NCBI GenBank assembly: GCA_937901805.1
Contig: CALDJI010000256.1
Coordinates: forward strand, 1 to 8,728
Direction: 5' to 3'
Length of the DNA stretch: 8,728 nucleotides
Source of the DNA: an uncultured Clostridia bacterium
GTDB lineage: Bacteria > Bacillota > Clostridia > Oscillospirales > Ruminococcaceae
Shown piece by piece: positions 1 to 5,149 of this stretch; the stretch's first letter is position 1; each line of letters begins with the position of its first letter. Made by a program: the position numbers and the translations under genes. Below the pieces are notes generated by a model, which was given only the letters and a program-made list of their open reading frames with translations, did not search any database and was not told the origin of the DNA.

Positions 1-81
1 TCCATGTGCACCTAATTCAATTTTTAATGTGTCCAGAATCCTGGGTACATATCAGGGCAGGGCCGCGCTTTTCTCCTCGGG
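1..81. other. Non-coding edge segment, nothing recognised
   Basis: This stretch lies downstream of the minus-strand antitoxin-like gene. I see no convincing gene, only stop-interrupted frames, and no strong terminator. The best stem is a 4-bp CCAG/CTGG pair around 34-45, too weak to call. If a partner gene follows the antitoxin-like gene, it must lie outside the window. Confidence 0.5.
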
Positions 82-591
82 TTATCTTCCGTTGAGCCAT
101 GTCAGGAAAGCGGGACGTTTCGCTTCAATCCAGTGATTGGAGAGGAGGAACTGTTCGCCTTCCTGATTCAGAATGAGATCATAATAGCGGGAATACCCAT
201 TGATTTTCTTCTGTTCAGACAGCGGTCTGCGGGGATCATAACGTTTTAATACCGGGAATGTCTGGTGCAGTACCCGGCGGCAGTATTCCTGATCGCAGAG
301 CTGGTGAATTTCATTTTGGGAAAGAATGTGATCTGCAAACAGCCTCCGCATAGTGCGCCGGATAAATGGGCCGATTTTCTCTCCGGGAATTCCCGTGGGA
401 CGTCTTTCATTCTGATGTGAATCACCTCTTGAAATAAGTGATTCATATTCTTCCACTGGCAGCAGGACAAATTTGGGTAGATTCTCCTGAAAGACAATTA
501 GCGGGGAATTTTCCCTTAACTGCTCGAGAACCGGGCTGGGATCTCCACCAAGATCATTCCAGGATATGATCTGTTCACTGTGAATTATCAT
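82..591 (-). CDS. Phd/YefM-like antitoxin-type protein with C-terminal extension
   Basis: The product is 169 aa. Residues 1-55 resemble the Phd/YefM antitoxin fold: a short N-terminal strand, an amphipathic helix with VLEQLRENSP, then a hydrophobic hairpin (PLIVFQENLPKFVLLP) and an EEYESL helix. Members of that family dimerise, bind palindromic operators and neutralise a cognate toxin. A basic linker (about 56-68) leads to residues 69-169, which I do not recognise; they are rich in aromatic and charged residues (GYSRYYD, HWIEAKRPAFLTWL) and could be a toxin-binding or sensory domain. The start at 591 is chosen because AAGGAG sits 8 nt upstream. Longer readings begin in the promoter itself. 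No toxin gene is visible in the flanking sequence, so this may be an orphan or a regulator that borrowed the fold. The gene is convincing; the family call is moderate. Confidence 0.7.
   Translation of the reverse strand: MIIHSEQIISWNDLGGDPSPVLEQLRENSPLIVFQENLPKFVLLPVEEYESLISRGDSHQNERRPTGIPGEKIGPFIRRTMRRLFADHILSQNEIHQLCDQEYCRRVLHQTFPVLKRYDPRRPLSEQKKINGYSRYYDLILNQEGEQFLLSNHWIEAKRPAFLTWLNGR
418..445. repeat. Intragenic inverted repeat matching the operator half-site
   Basis: TGAATCAC (418-425) and GTGATTCA (438-445) form a perfect 8-bp inverted repeat with a 12-nt spacer inside the antitoxin-like gene. The same GTGATTCA word occurs at 613-620 in the predicted operator, and AAGTGATTCAT is repeated exactly at 436-446 and 611-621. 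An auxiliary binding site for the encoded protein is possible; chance recurrence is not excluded. Confidence 0.4.
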
Positions 592-614
592 AAAATCAAC
601 TCCTTCCATAAAGT

Positions 615-630
615 GATTCATCAATGAATC
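615..630. promoter_or_regulatory. Palindromic putative operator of the antitoxin-like gene
   Basis: GATTCA (615-620), spacer TCAA, TGAATC (625-630) form a perfect 6-bp palindrome. It lies directly downstream of the minus-strand -10 box and covers the predicted transcription start near 625. Phd/YefM-type proteins usually autorepress through such palindromes, so negative autoregulation is the natural reading. The binding is inferred. Confidence 0.5.
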
Positions 631-631
631 T

Positions 632-660
632 ATTATAAATACAACTTGTGAATTTGTCAA
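632..660 (-). promoter_or_regulatory. Sigma-A promoter for the antitoxin-like gene
   Basis: On the minus strand, a consensus -35 TTGACA (655-660), a 17-nt spacer and a consensus -10 TATAAT (632-637) form a perfect housekeeping promoter. The predicted start near 625 gives a leader of roughly 34 nt that contains the palindrome and the AAGGAG ribosome site before the ATG at 591. A promoter this strong in front of an operator suggests a tightly repressed gene. Confidence 0.85.
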
Positions 661-728
661 CTCTTAAAATGACATATTTGATTTATAAAAATTATATAAA
701 ATAATATAATTAAGTAAAGAAATAATAT

Positions 729-757
729 TTGATTATTCTATAAATATTTGGTAAAAT
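729..757 (+). promoter_or_regulatory. Promoter of the peptidase-lipoprotein operon
   Basis: TTGATT (729-734), 17-nt spacer, TAAAAT (752-757). Four of six and five of six positions match the sigma-A consensus. The predicted start near 764 lies just ahead of the strong AAAGGAGG site, so the small upstream ORF would be the first cistron. The surrounding 661-765 is extremely AT-rich, and TATAAT at 705-710 is an alternative -10 with a poor -35. Confidence 0.55.
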
Positions 758-781
758 AGTGTTATAAAGGAGGAGATTCCC

Positions 782-817
782 ATGAGAAGGAAATGCGGGA
801 ACAGAAGATTACTGTGA
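782..817 (+). CDS. 11-codon upstream ORF (putative leader peptide)
   Basis: ATG at 782 is preceded at 8-nt spacing by AAAGGAGG (766-773), the best ribosome-binding site near this operon. The frame reads MRRKCGNRRLL and stops at TGA (815-817), 19 nt before the peptidase start and in a different frame. Leader peptides of this size can couple translation or sense ribosome stalling. Five of the eleven residues are Arg or Lys. I see no clear attenuator hairpin in the short gap, so translational coupling or simple start-site decoying is as likely as attenuation. The product could also be non-functional. Confidence 0.45.
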   Translation: MRRKCGNRRLL

Positions 818-836
818 AAGGGAAAGAGGAGGACAT

Positions 837-2363
837 ATGAAAAAAAGTAACTTTATAAAGTTTAGCAGTGTGTTTGTTACAATCATTGTCCTATTTACTT
901 GCAGCCAGTTTCAGTCGTTGGCAGTGTCCATGGACAATGGTGGATTGCAGCCCCCGGTCTTGCAGAAGGTAACGAGGGAATACTGGGATTCTAATCAACC
1001 GGTAGAGACGGTATTGCAGGAAGTGGAACAGCCATTGGAAAATATTTCAGATAAACAGTCCAGACAGGTTCTTACTCAATTGGAGACAGATGTTTCCCAT
1101 ATTGAAAAAATGGAACTTGTAGAAGACCAAGTGATTGGTCGGACATCATACCGGGTAGAGTTTTCCAATGCGGAAGTGCAGTTTGACGAGGATGGAAATC
1201 TGATTGATTATATCAATTATCAGGATATTCCAAATCCGGAATCTTCAGAAAAATTAGTACATACACAGCAGGGGCATTCCGATGTATATATGCTGACCAT
1301 GAGAAACCAGATGGATCCTGTCATAGAAGAACTGGAGCAGATGCTGCAATTACAGGATTACCTTTTGGTGGAATGTAATACGACAGTACATGAAAGCGTA
1401 TGGACTTTGGTTTGGTACAGGGATCTGGGGGATGGTCTGCTCAATCCCTATGACATGGTCAATGCCTTTGTGGATTCAAAAGACGGATCTCTGATGACGT
1501 TTGGTAGCAACCAGATACAGCCGAATGCCACAGAACCTCTGGTCACAAAAGAACAGGCTCTGGATTTTGCGCAGCCAGTACTCTCCCTGTTTGAGCAGCC
1601 GGAGACCCTTACAACAGATCTTACCTATTTTCGGCCCAATTTCTATTGGGAAGAAAATGGACCTCTCTATAAAGAAGCGGATTTTATCCGTTTGGCCTGG
1701 AAACTTGAAATCGGGACCGCGGCTGTTGTTTATATAGACGCCCTCACTGGGGAAATCCTCGGAGGAGGAGAGATACAGGGGCCTTCTGCGCGCGCAATGT
1801 GTGCGGAAACAGGATTTGAAAGTTCTCAAAGTAGAATTGAGTGGGCAGCTAATGCGTTCCGTAGACTAGGATATGAGCAGCCCTACGGGTTCCAGCCAGT
1901 GAACCAGCCTCTTGTGGAGGATGACATTCGCTGGGTTTTGGAATATAATGGAAGTGTAGGACTGTATTTAGCCTGTCATGGAAAACAAATATTTGGTTAT
2001 TTAGATAAACCTGGTGTTCCTTACGATGCAACATGGACAGTTCGGGCAGATAGTGTGGATGAAATTTTCCATCTTGTATTTCTAGATGCCTGTCTTTCAT
2101 CTAATCAAGCTTGTGTGCGTTCTTGGCTCAATGCGTTCCATATTGGAGGGATTGATTCGGATACAGCATTTGTAGGATGGAATATTAGTGTTCAAACAGG
2201 TATTGCTGCAGCGTTTTGTCAAAGATTTTGGCCAAGGGTAGGAAATTATACGGTATACGACAGCGTGATCCTTGCTTTAAAGGAAACACAGGCAATCCAC
2301 GGGGTTGGCTGCAATCCCGGCTTTGAAGGCGATCCCTATTACTATGGGACGGCATGGCTGTAA
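837..2363 (+). CDS. Exported caspase-fold (clan CD-like) cysteine peptidase with PepSY-like pro-region
   Basis: The 508-aa product begins with a Lys-rich n-region and a hydrophobic core (about 9-28), a Sec signal likely cleaved near residue 29-31. Residues 35-310 look like a propeptide. Two segments have the PepSY/YcdB-type pattern of strand, helix and a closing Asp-x-x-Thr/Asp-Gly turn: around 190-222 (VNAFVDSKDGSLMTF) and 285-309 (YIDALTGEIL). Residues 325-508 carry the hallmarks of a caspase-like fold: His381 in YLACHGKQ and Cys419 in LVFLDACLSS, each after a hydrophobic strand and 38 residues apart, followed by AFVGWN (444-449). The presumed role is an extracellular or wall-associated cysteine peptidase held inactive by its pro-region; substrate unknown. 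The start has GAGGAGG just upstream. The gene leads an operon with two lipoproteins, the first 15 nt downstream. The fold call rests on motifs only; a catalytically different relative (CHAT, gingipain or C11-like) is possible. Confidence 0.7.
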   Translation: MKKSNFIKFSSVFVTIIVLFTCSQFQSLAVSMDNGGLQPPVLQKVTREYWDSNQPVETVLQEVEQPLENISDKQSRQVLTQLETDVSHIEKMELVEDQVIGRTSYRVEFSNAEVQFDEDGNLIDYINYQDIPNPESSEKLVHTQQGHSDVYMLTMRNQMDPVIEELEQMLQLQDYLLVECNTTVHESVWTLVWYRDLGDGLLNPYDMVNAFVDSKDGSLMTFGSNQIQPNATEPLVTKEQALDFAQPVLSLFEQPETLTTDLTYFRPNFYWEENGPLYKEADFIRLAWKLEIGTAAVVYIDALTGEILGGGEIQGPSARAMCAETGFESSQSRIEWAANAFRRLGYEQPYGFQPVNQPLVEDDIRWVLEYNGSVGLYLACHGKQIFGYLDKPGVPYDATWTVRADSVDEIFHLVFLDACLSSNQACVRSWLNAFHIGGIDSDTAFVGWNISVQTGIAAAFCQRFWPRVGNYTVYDSVILALKETQAIHGVGCNPGFEGDPYYYGTAWL

Positions 2364-2378
2364 ATGAGGTGAACCATA

Positions 2379-2500
2379 ATGAAAAAATTTTTTCTATCGA
2401 TTCTCATTACCCTGCTTGCAATGTCCGTCATCGGCTGTACACCTTCCCCGTCCCCCGGTGTTCCGGAATCCTCCAGCAGCGCGCCGTCTGAAGAAAGCAG
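2379..2500 (+). repeat. 5' repeat of the lipoprotein pair, copy 1
   Basis: Bases 2379-2500 align without gaps to 3000-3121 with 115 of 122 positions identical. All seven differences are transitions. Similarity stops abruptly after the shared Glu-Ser-Ser linker codons. Confidence 0.9.
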
Positions 2501-2942
2501 TGAAATGGAAAACCCTTCCGTTTCTGAGGAAAAATTCCTTGAAACATTGGATCTGTCGGATTGGTCGCAGCTTCCTCATCCGGATAAAATCGTATATTTT
2601 TACGATAGTGGGCGTTCCATAGAGTTTACTGGGGCTATGGAGGAATACAAACAGATATTTGCGTTAAACCAACGGCGTTTTACCGAAAAATTTGATTTGG
2701 ATTTTGATTTTTTGCAGACCTCTGTGGAGATTGAGGAATATAAAAAACATGCTGACCTTTTGGAATATCAATATGAAGAATACAACTCGGTATACTTTAG
2801 TTTGAACTCTCCAGTCAAGGATGGAGATACAAACTGGATATCCACACTGACAAAGATTGGAAAATATAGCCGCGCACAAAGACTGTATGGACCTCTCGTG
2901 GAACCCACAGAACTGGTAGAGTACCTGGAAAGCGTGATATAG
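2379..2942 (+). CDS. Lipoprotein, first of a tandem paralogous pair
   Basis: The 187-aa product has a short basic n-region, a hydrophobic core and the lipobox VIGC, with Cys20 as the predicted lipidated residue after signal peptidase II cleavage. A low-complexity Ser/Pro/Glu linker (about 21-50) would hold the globular part off the membrane. The remaining ~130 residues belong to no family I recognise. They share a pattern with the next gene: PDKIVYFYD, then EEYKQIFALNQRRF, LLEY, YFSL and a C-terminal PTELVEYLES. AGGTGA precedes the ATG and the gap from the peptidase stop is 15 nt, so the two are co-transcribed. The context suggests an accessory, inhibitor, immunity protein or substrate for the exported peptidase; none of these is shown by sequence. 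Confidence 0.85.
   Translation: MKKFFLSILITLLAMSVIGCTPSPSPGVPESSSSAPSEESSEMENPSVSEEKFLETLDLSDWSQLPHPDKIVYFYDSGRSIEFTGAMEEYKQIFALNQRRFTEKFDLDFDFLQTSVEIEEYKKHADLLEYQYEEYNSVYFSLNSPVKDGDTNWISTLTKIGKYSRAQRLYGPLVEPTELVEYLESVI
2901..2933 (+). repeat. 3' repeat of the lipoprotein pair, copy 1
   Basis: This 33-bp segment encodes EPTELVEYLES and matches 3561-3593 with one silent C/T difference, although the codons between the 5' and 3' repeats are strongly diverged. Confidence 0.9.
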
Positions 2943-2999
2943 TAGCAGACAGGAAGATTTAAAAATTCTTAGAGATTTTAGGAAATCAGAGGGATTTAT

Positions 3000-3121
3000 A
3001 TGAAAAAATTTTTTCTATCGATTTTCATTACCCTGCTTGCAATGTCCGTCGTCGGCTGTACATCTTCCTCATCCCCCGGTATTTCGGAATCCTCCAGCAG
3101 CGCGCCGTCTGAAGAAAGCAG
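3000..3121 (+). repeat. 5' repeat of the lipoprotein pair, copy 2
   Basis: Second copy of the 122-bp segment at 2379-2500, covering the signal peptide, lipobox and Ser-rich linker. The amino-acid changes are conservative (Leu/Phe, Ile/Val) or Pro/Ser. Confidence 0.9.
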
Positions 3122-3605
3122 CAGTGCAGAGATTGAAGAAGGGACTGTGGATGCTTGGGTGCGAGATACCTGGCTCAACGAAATGAGATATGTAATCGAT
3201 GTAGACAATCCGGAATCCTATCCCTGGCCGGATGAAATTATTTATTACCATGATGGAAAGCGGACGGTCTTTCCAAAGGGGAACGATGTGTCAAATGTCC
3301 CAGAGGAATACGAGAAAATTTTTCAGTTAAACCAGGCGCGCCTGCAAGGGGAAAATGTACATGGCGTTGTTCAGTGGATACCCTTGGATCATACATGGCG
3401 CTATTTGATGACGGAAGGAAAACTACTGGAGTATAAAAGCAGAGACTCCTATTCCCTGTTTTTCAGTTTGACAACTCTTCCATATGATGATGGGGAAAAT
3501 TTTTATTTTGTAACGACACAAAACGGCAGCACTTTCCCGACATATAAAGTGGAGGGAGGAGAACCTACAGAACTGGTAGAGTACCTGGAAAGCCTGACAG
3601 AATAG
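3000..3605 (+). CDS. Lipoprotein, second of a tandem paralogous pair
   Basis: The 201-aa product has the same signal peptide as its neighbour with lipobox VVGC (Cys20) and a longer Ser/Glu linker. Its globular part is clearly homologous to the first lipoprotein but diverged: PDEIIYYHDGKR, EEYEKIFQLNQARL, LLEYK, LFFSL, then the near-identical C-terminus PTELVEYLES. An inserted segment (about 49-65, with a VRDTWLNEM stretch) and a changed central region distinguish it. AGAGGG at 2988-2993 precedes the start; the 57-nt gap from the first copy holds no evident promoter or terminator, so it is probably the last gene of the operon, ending at the hairpin at 3611-3641. Function unknown. Confidence 0.85.
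   Translation: MKKFFLSIFITLLAMSVVGCTSSSSPGISESSSSAPSEESSSAEIEEGTVDAWVRDTWLNEMRYVIDVDNPESYPWPDEIIYYHDGKRTVFPKGNDVSNVPEEYEKIFQLNQARLQGENVHGVVQWIPLDHTWRYLMTEGKLLEYKSRDSYSLFFSLTTLPYDDGENFYFVTTQNGSTFPTYKVEGGEPTELVEYLESLTE
3561..3593 (+). repeat. 3' repeat of the lipoprotein pair, copy 2
   Basis: Partner of 2901-2933 with 32 of 33 bases identical, encoding the conserved C-terminal helix. Confidence 0.9.
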
Positions 3606-3610
3606 AAAAT

Positions 3611-3641
3611 AATGCCCGGAGAGAAACTCTCTCCGGGCATT
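3611..3641. terminator. Bidirectional rho-independent terminator
   Basis: AATGCCCGGAGAG (3611-3623) pairs perfectly with CTCTCCGGGCATT (3629-3641) around an AAACT loop, a 13-bp GC-rich stem. A T-rich tail follows on the plus strand (GTTGTTTG) and on the minus strand (the complement of AATAGAAAAT). It sits between convergent genes and should serve both the lipoprotein operon and the fumarase genes. Confidence 0.9.
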
Positions 3642-3657
3642 GTTGTTTGAATAAGGA

Positions 3658-4209
3658 TTAGTCCTCGCGGTATTTTTTTGCTTCGCTTGCGTACAGGTTG
3701 TTCCCTTCGCAGTCAATGGCGACGAAGCAGGGGAAATCCTCTACTTCCAGGCGGCGGATTGCCTCGGTTCCCAAATCATCGTAGCAGAGGACTTCTGCTT
3801 TTTTGATGGAATGGGCGAGCAGGGCGGCAGCCCCGCCGATAGCGGCAAAGTAGACAGCTTTGTTTTTCACCAGGCTGTCGATGACCTCTTGGTTGCGGAT
3901 TCCCTTCCCGATGATGCCTTTGAGCCCCAGATCCAGCAGTTCCGGGGTGAACTGATCCATCCGGTAGCTGGAAGTAGGACCTGCCGGGCCAATGGCATGC
4001 CCTTCTTTTGCAGGAGCGGGCCCGACATAATAGATGGTTTCCCCTTTGATGTCAATCGGAAGCTCTTTGCCCTGGGCAAGGAGTTCATGCAGGCGCTTGT
4101 GCGCCGCATCCCTTCCGGTGATCATGGGGCCGGTCAAAAGAACGCTGTCTCCAGCCCGCAAATTTAAAATATCTTCCTCTTTGAGCGGAAGCGTTAATCT
4201 CTTTGTCAT
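3658..4209 (-). CDS. fumB: Fumarate hydratase class I, beta subunit
   Basis: The 183-aa product matches the C-terminal (beta) part of class I fumarase/L-tartrate dehydratase. Recognisable blocks are TGPMITGRDAAHKR (26-39), YYVGPAPA (60-67), GPTSSYRMD (77-85), GKG (101-103) and AAIGGAAAL (122-130). By family knowledge, Arg33, Thr79 and Arg83 fall in substrate-binding and catalytic positions. It pairs with the alpha subunit to hydrate fumarate to L-malate in the cytoplasm. GGGGGAG upstream of the ATG overlaps the region just after the alpha stop, and the gap is 12 nt, indicating translational coupling. Tartrate dehydratase is the main alternative, but the aspartase next door favours fumarase. 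The symbol denotes the class I beta subunit, not E. coli FumB. Confidence 0.9.
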   Translation of the reverse strand: MTKRLTLPLKEEDILNLRAGDSVLLTGPMITGRDAAHKRLHELLAQGKELPIDIKGETIYYVGPAPAKEGHAIGPAGPTSSYRMDQFTPELLDLGLKGIIGKGIRNQEVIDSLVKNKAVYFAAIGGAAALLAHSIKKAEVLCYDDLGTEAIRRLEVEDFPCFVAIDCEGNNLYASEAKKYRED

Positions 4210-4221
4210 GTTTGCTCCCCC

Positions 4222-5073
4222 TTACAGTGTTACATGTCCATGGCGGGCAGCATGGCAGCAGATGTTGACTGCGACCGGCATACCCGCAATATGGGTTGGA
4301 TAAACTTCAATGTTCAGGCCAAGCGCCGTTGTACTTCCGCCAAGTCCTCCAGGCCCGAACCCCATCTTGTTGACCTCTTCCAGGAGTTCTTTTTCCAGAG
4401 CGGCATACCGCTCATCCGGATTATGCTCATCCACGGCACGCAGGGTGGCTTTCTTTGCAAGAATTGCGCACTCCTCAAAGGTGCCGCCGATTCCAACGCC
4501 GATTACCATCGGGGGACAGGGAGTAGGGCCTGCATGATCGACCGTATCCAGAATGAATTTTTTCACTCCATCCAGACCGGCGCCTGGGGTAAGCATTTTG
4601 ATGGCGGACATGTTCTCGCTGCCAAAGCCTTTGGAACCGGCCAGGATAGAGATCTTGTCCCCGGGGACAATGCGGGTATGGATAATCGCGGGTGTGTTGT
4701 CTCCGGTGTTGACGCGGTCAAGGACGGGGTCGCGGACAACGGATTTTCTCAGATATCCCCCCACATATGCTTTGCGGACGCCCTCATTGATAGCATCTTC
4801 AAAGGAACCGCCTTCTACAACGACATTTTGTCCGTATTCTACAAAAAAGACTGCCATCCCGGTGTCCTGACAGAGGGGGACCTGCTCCTCTGCTGCAATT
4901 TTGCTGTTTTCGATCAGTTGTTCAATAACACCTTTGCCAATCGGGGATTTCTCTGTTTTTAAAGAGCATTCAAAAGCGCAGGCAATATCTTTGCCAATAA
5001 AGTAGTTGCAGTCCAGCAGCAGCTTTTCCACTGCACTGGTGATTTTTTCTGCTTGAATAACACGTGCTGCCAT
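4222..5073 (-). CDS. fumA: Fumarate hydratase class I, alpha subunit (4Fe-4S)
   Basis: The 283-aa product is the alpha half of a two-subunit class I fumarase. Likely [4Fe-4S] ligands are Cys68 in PLCQDTG, Cys186 in GPTPCPP and one of Cys272/273 in ICCHAARHGH; the 118-residue spacing of the first two fits single-chain class I fumarases. Asp70 after the first Cys is the expected catalytic acid. The GGLGGSTTALGL block (242-253) is also typical. The cluster is oxygen-labile, consistent with an anaerobe. The ATG at 5073 is preceded by AAAGGAG at about 11 nt. The gene lies 76 nt downstream of aspA across a terminator hairpin and I see no promoter in that gap, so its expression probably depends on readthrough from aspA. 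Substrate could be tartrate instead, but context favours fumarate. Confidence 0.92.
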   Translation of the reverse strand: MAARVIQAEKITSAVEKLLLDCNYFIGKDIACAFECSLKTEKSPIGKGVIEQLIENSKIAAEEQVPLCQDTGMAVFFVEYGQNVVVEGGSFEDAINEGVRKAYVGGYLRKSVVRDPVLDRVNTGDNTPAIIHTRIVPGDKISILAGSKGFGSENMSAIKMLTPGAGLDGVKKFILDTVDHAGPTPCPPMVIGVGIGGTFEECAILAKKATLRAVDEHNPDERYAALEKELLEEVNKMGFGPGGLGGSTTALGLNIEVYPTHIAGMPVAVNICCHAARHGHVTL

Positions 5074-5096
5074 AAAATCGACGGCTCCTTTCCGTG

Positions 5097-5127
5097 AAAA
5101 AGGGGCATGTAGCTTTCGTACATGCCC
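5097..5127 (-). terminator. Terminator or partial attenuator between aspA and fumA
   Basis: GGGCATGTA (5103-5111) pairs with TACATGCCC (5119-5127) around a 7-nt loop; on the minus strand the stem is followed by CCTTTTT. It sits 22 nt after the aspA stop and just before the fumA ribosome site. A hairpin with a U-tract here would lower fumarase expression relative to aspartase. Confidence 0.8.
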
Positions 5128-5149
5128 GCTTTATCTGTTTTAAAAACTC

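Noticed and set aside
592..660. N-terminal extension of the antitoxin-like protein starting at TTG 660
   Set aside because: The TTG is part of the consensus -35 box and the extension covers the promoter; ATG 591 has its own AAGGAG at good spacing.
661..765. Replication origin or attachment site in the AT-rich tract
   Set aside because: No DnaA boxes, iterons, integrase gene or flanking direct repeats are visible; divergent promoters explain the AT content.
2379..3605. One lipoprotein gene split by a frameshift or stop
   Set aside because: Each copy has its own ribosome site, signal peptide, lipobox and matching C-terminus, so these are two complete paralogues.
4234..4962. Plus-strand open frame (242 codons) opposite fumA
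   Set aside because: It is an antisense shadow of a well-conserved gene, with no ribosome site or recognisable motif.
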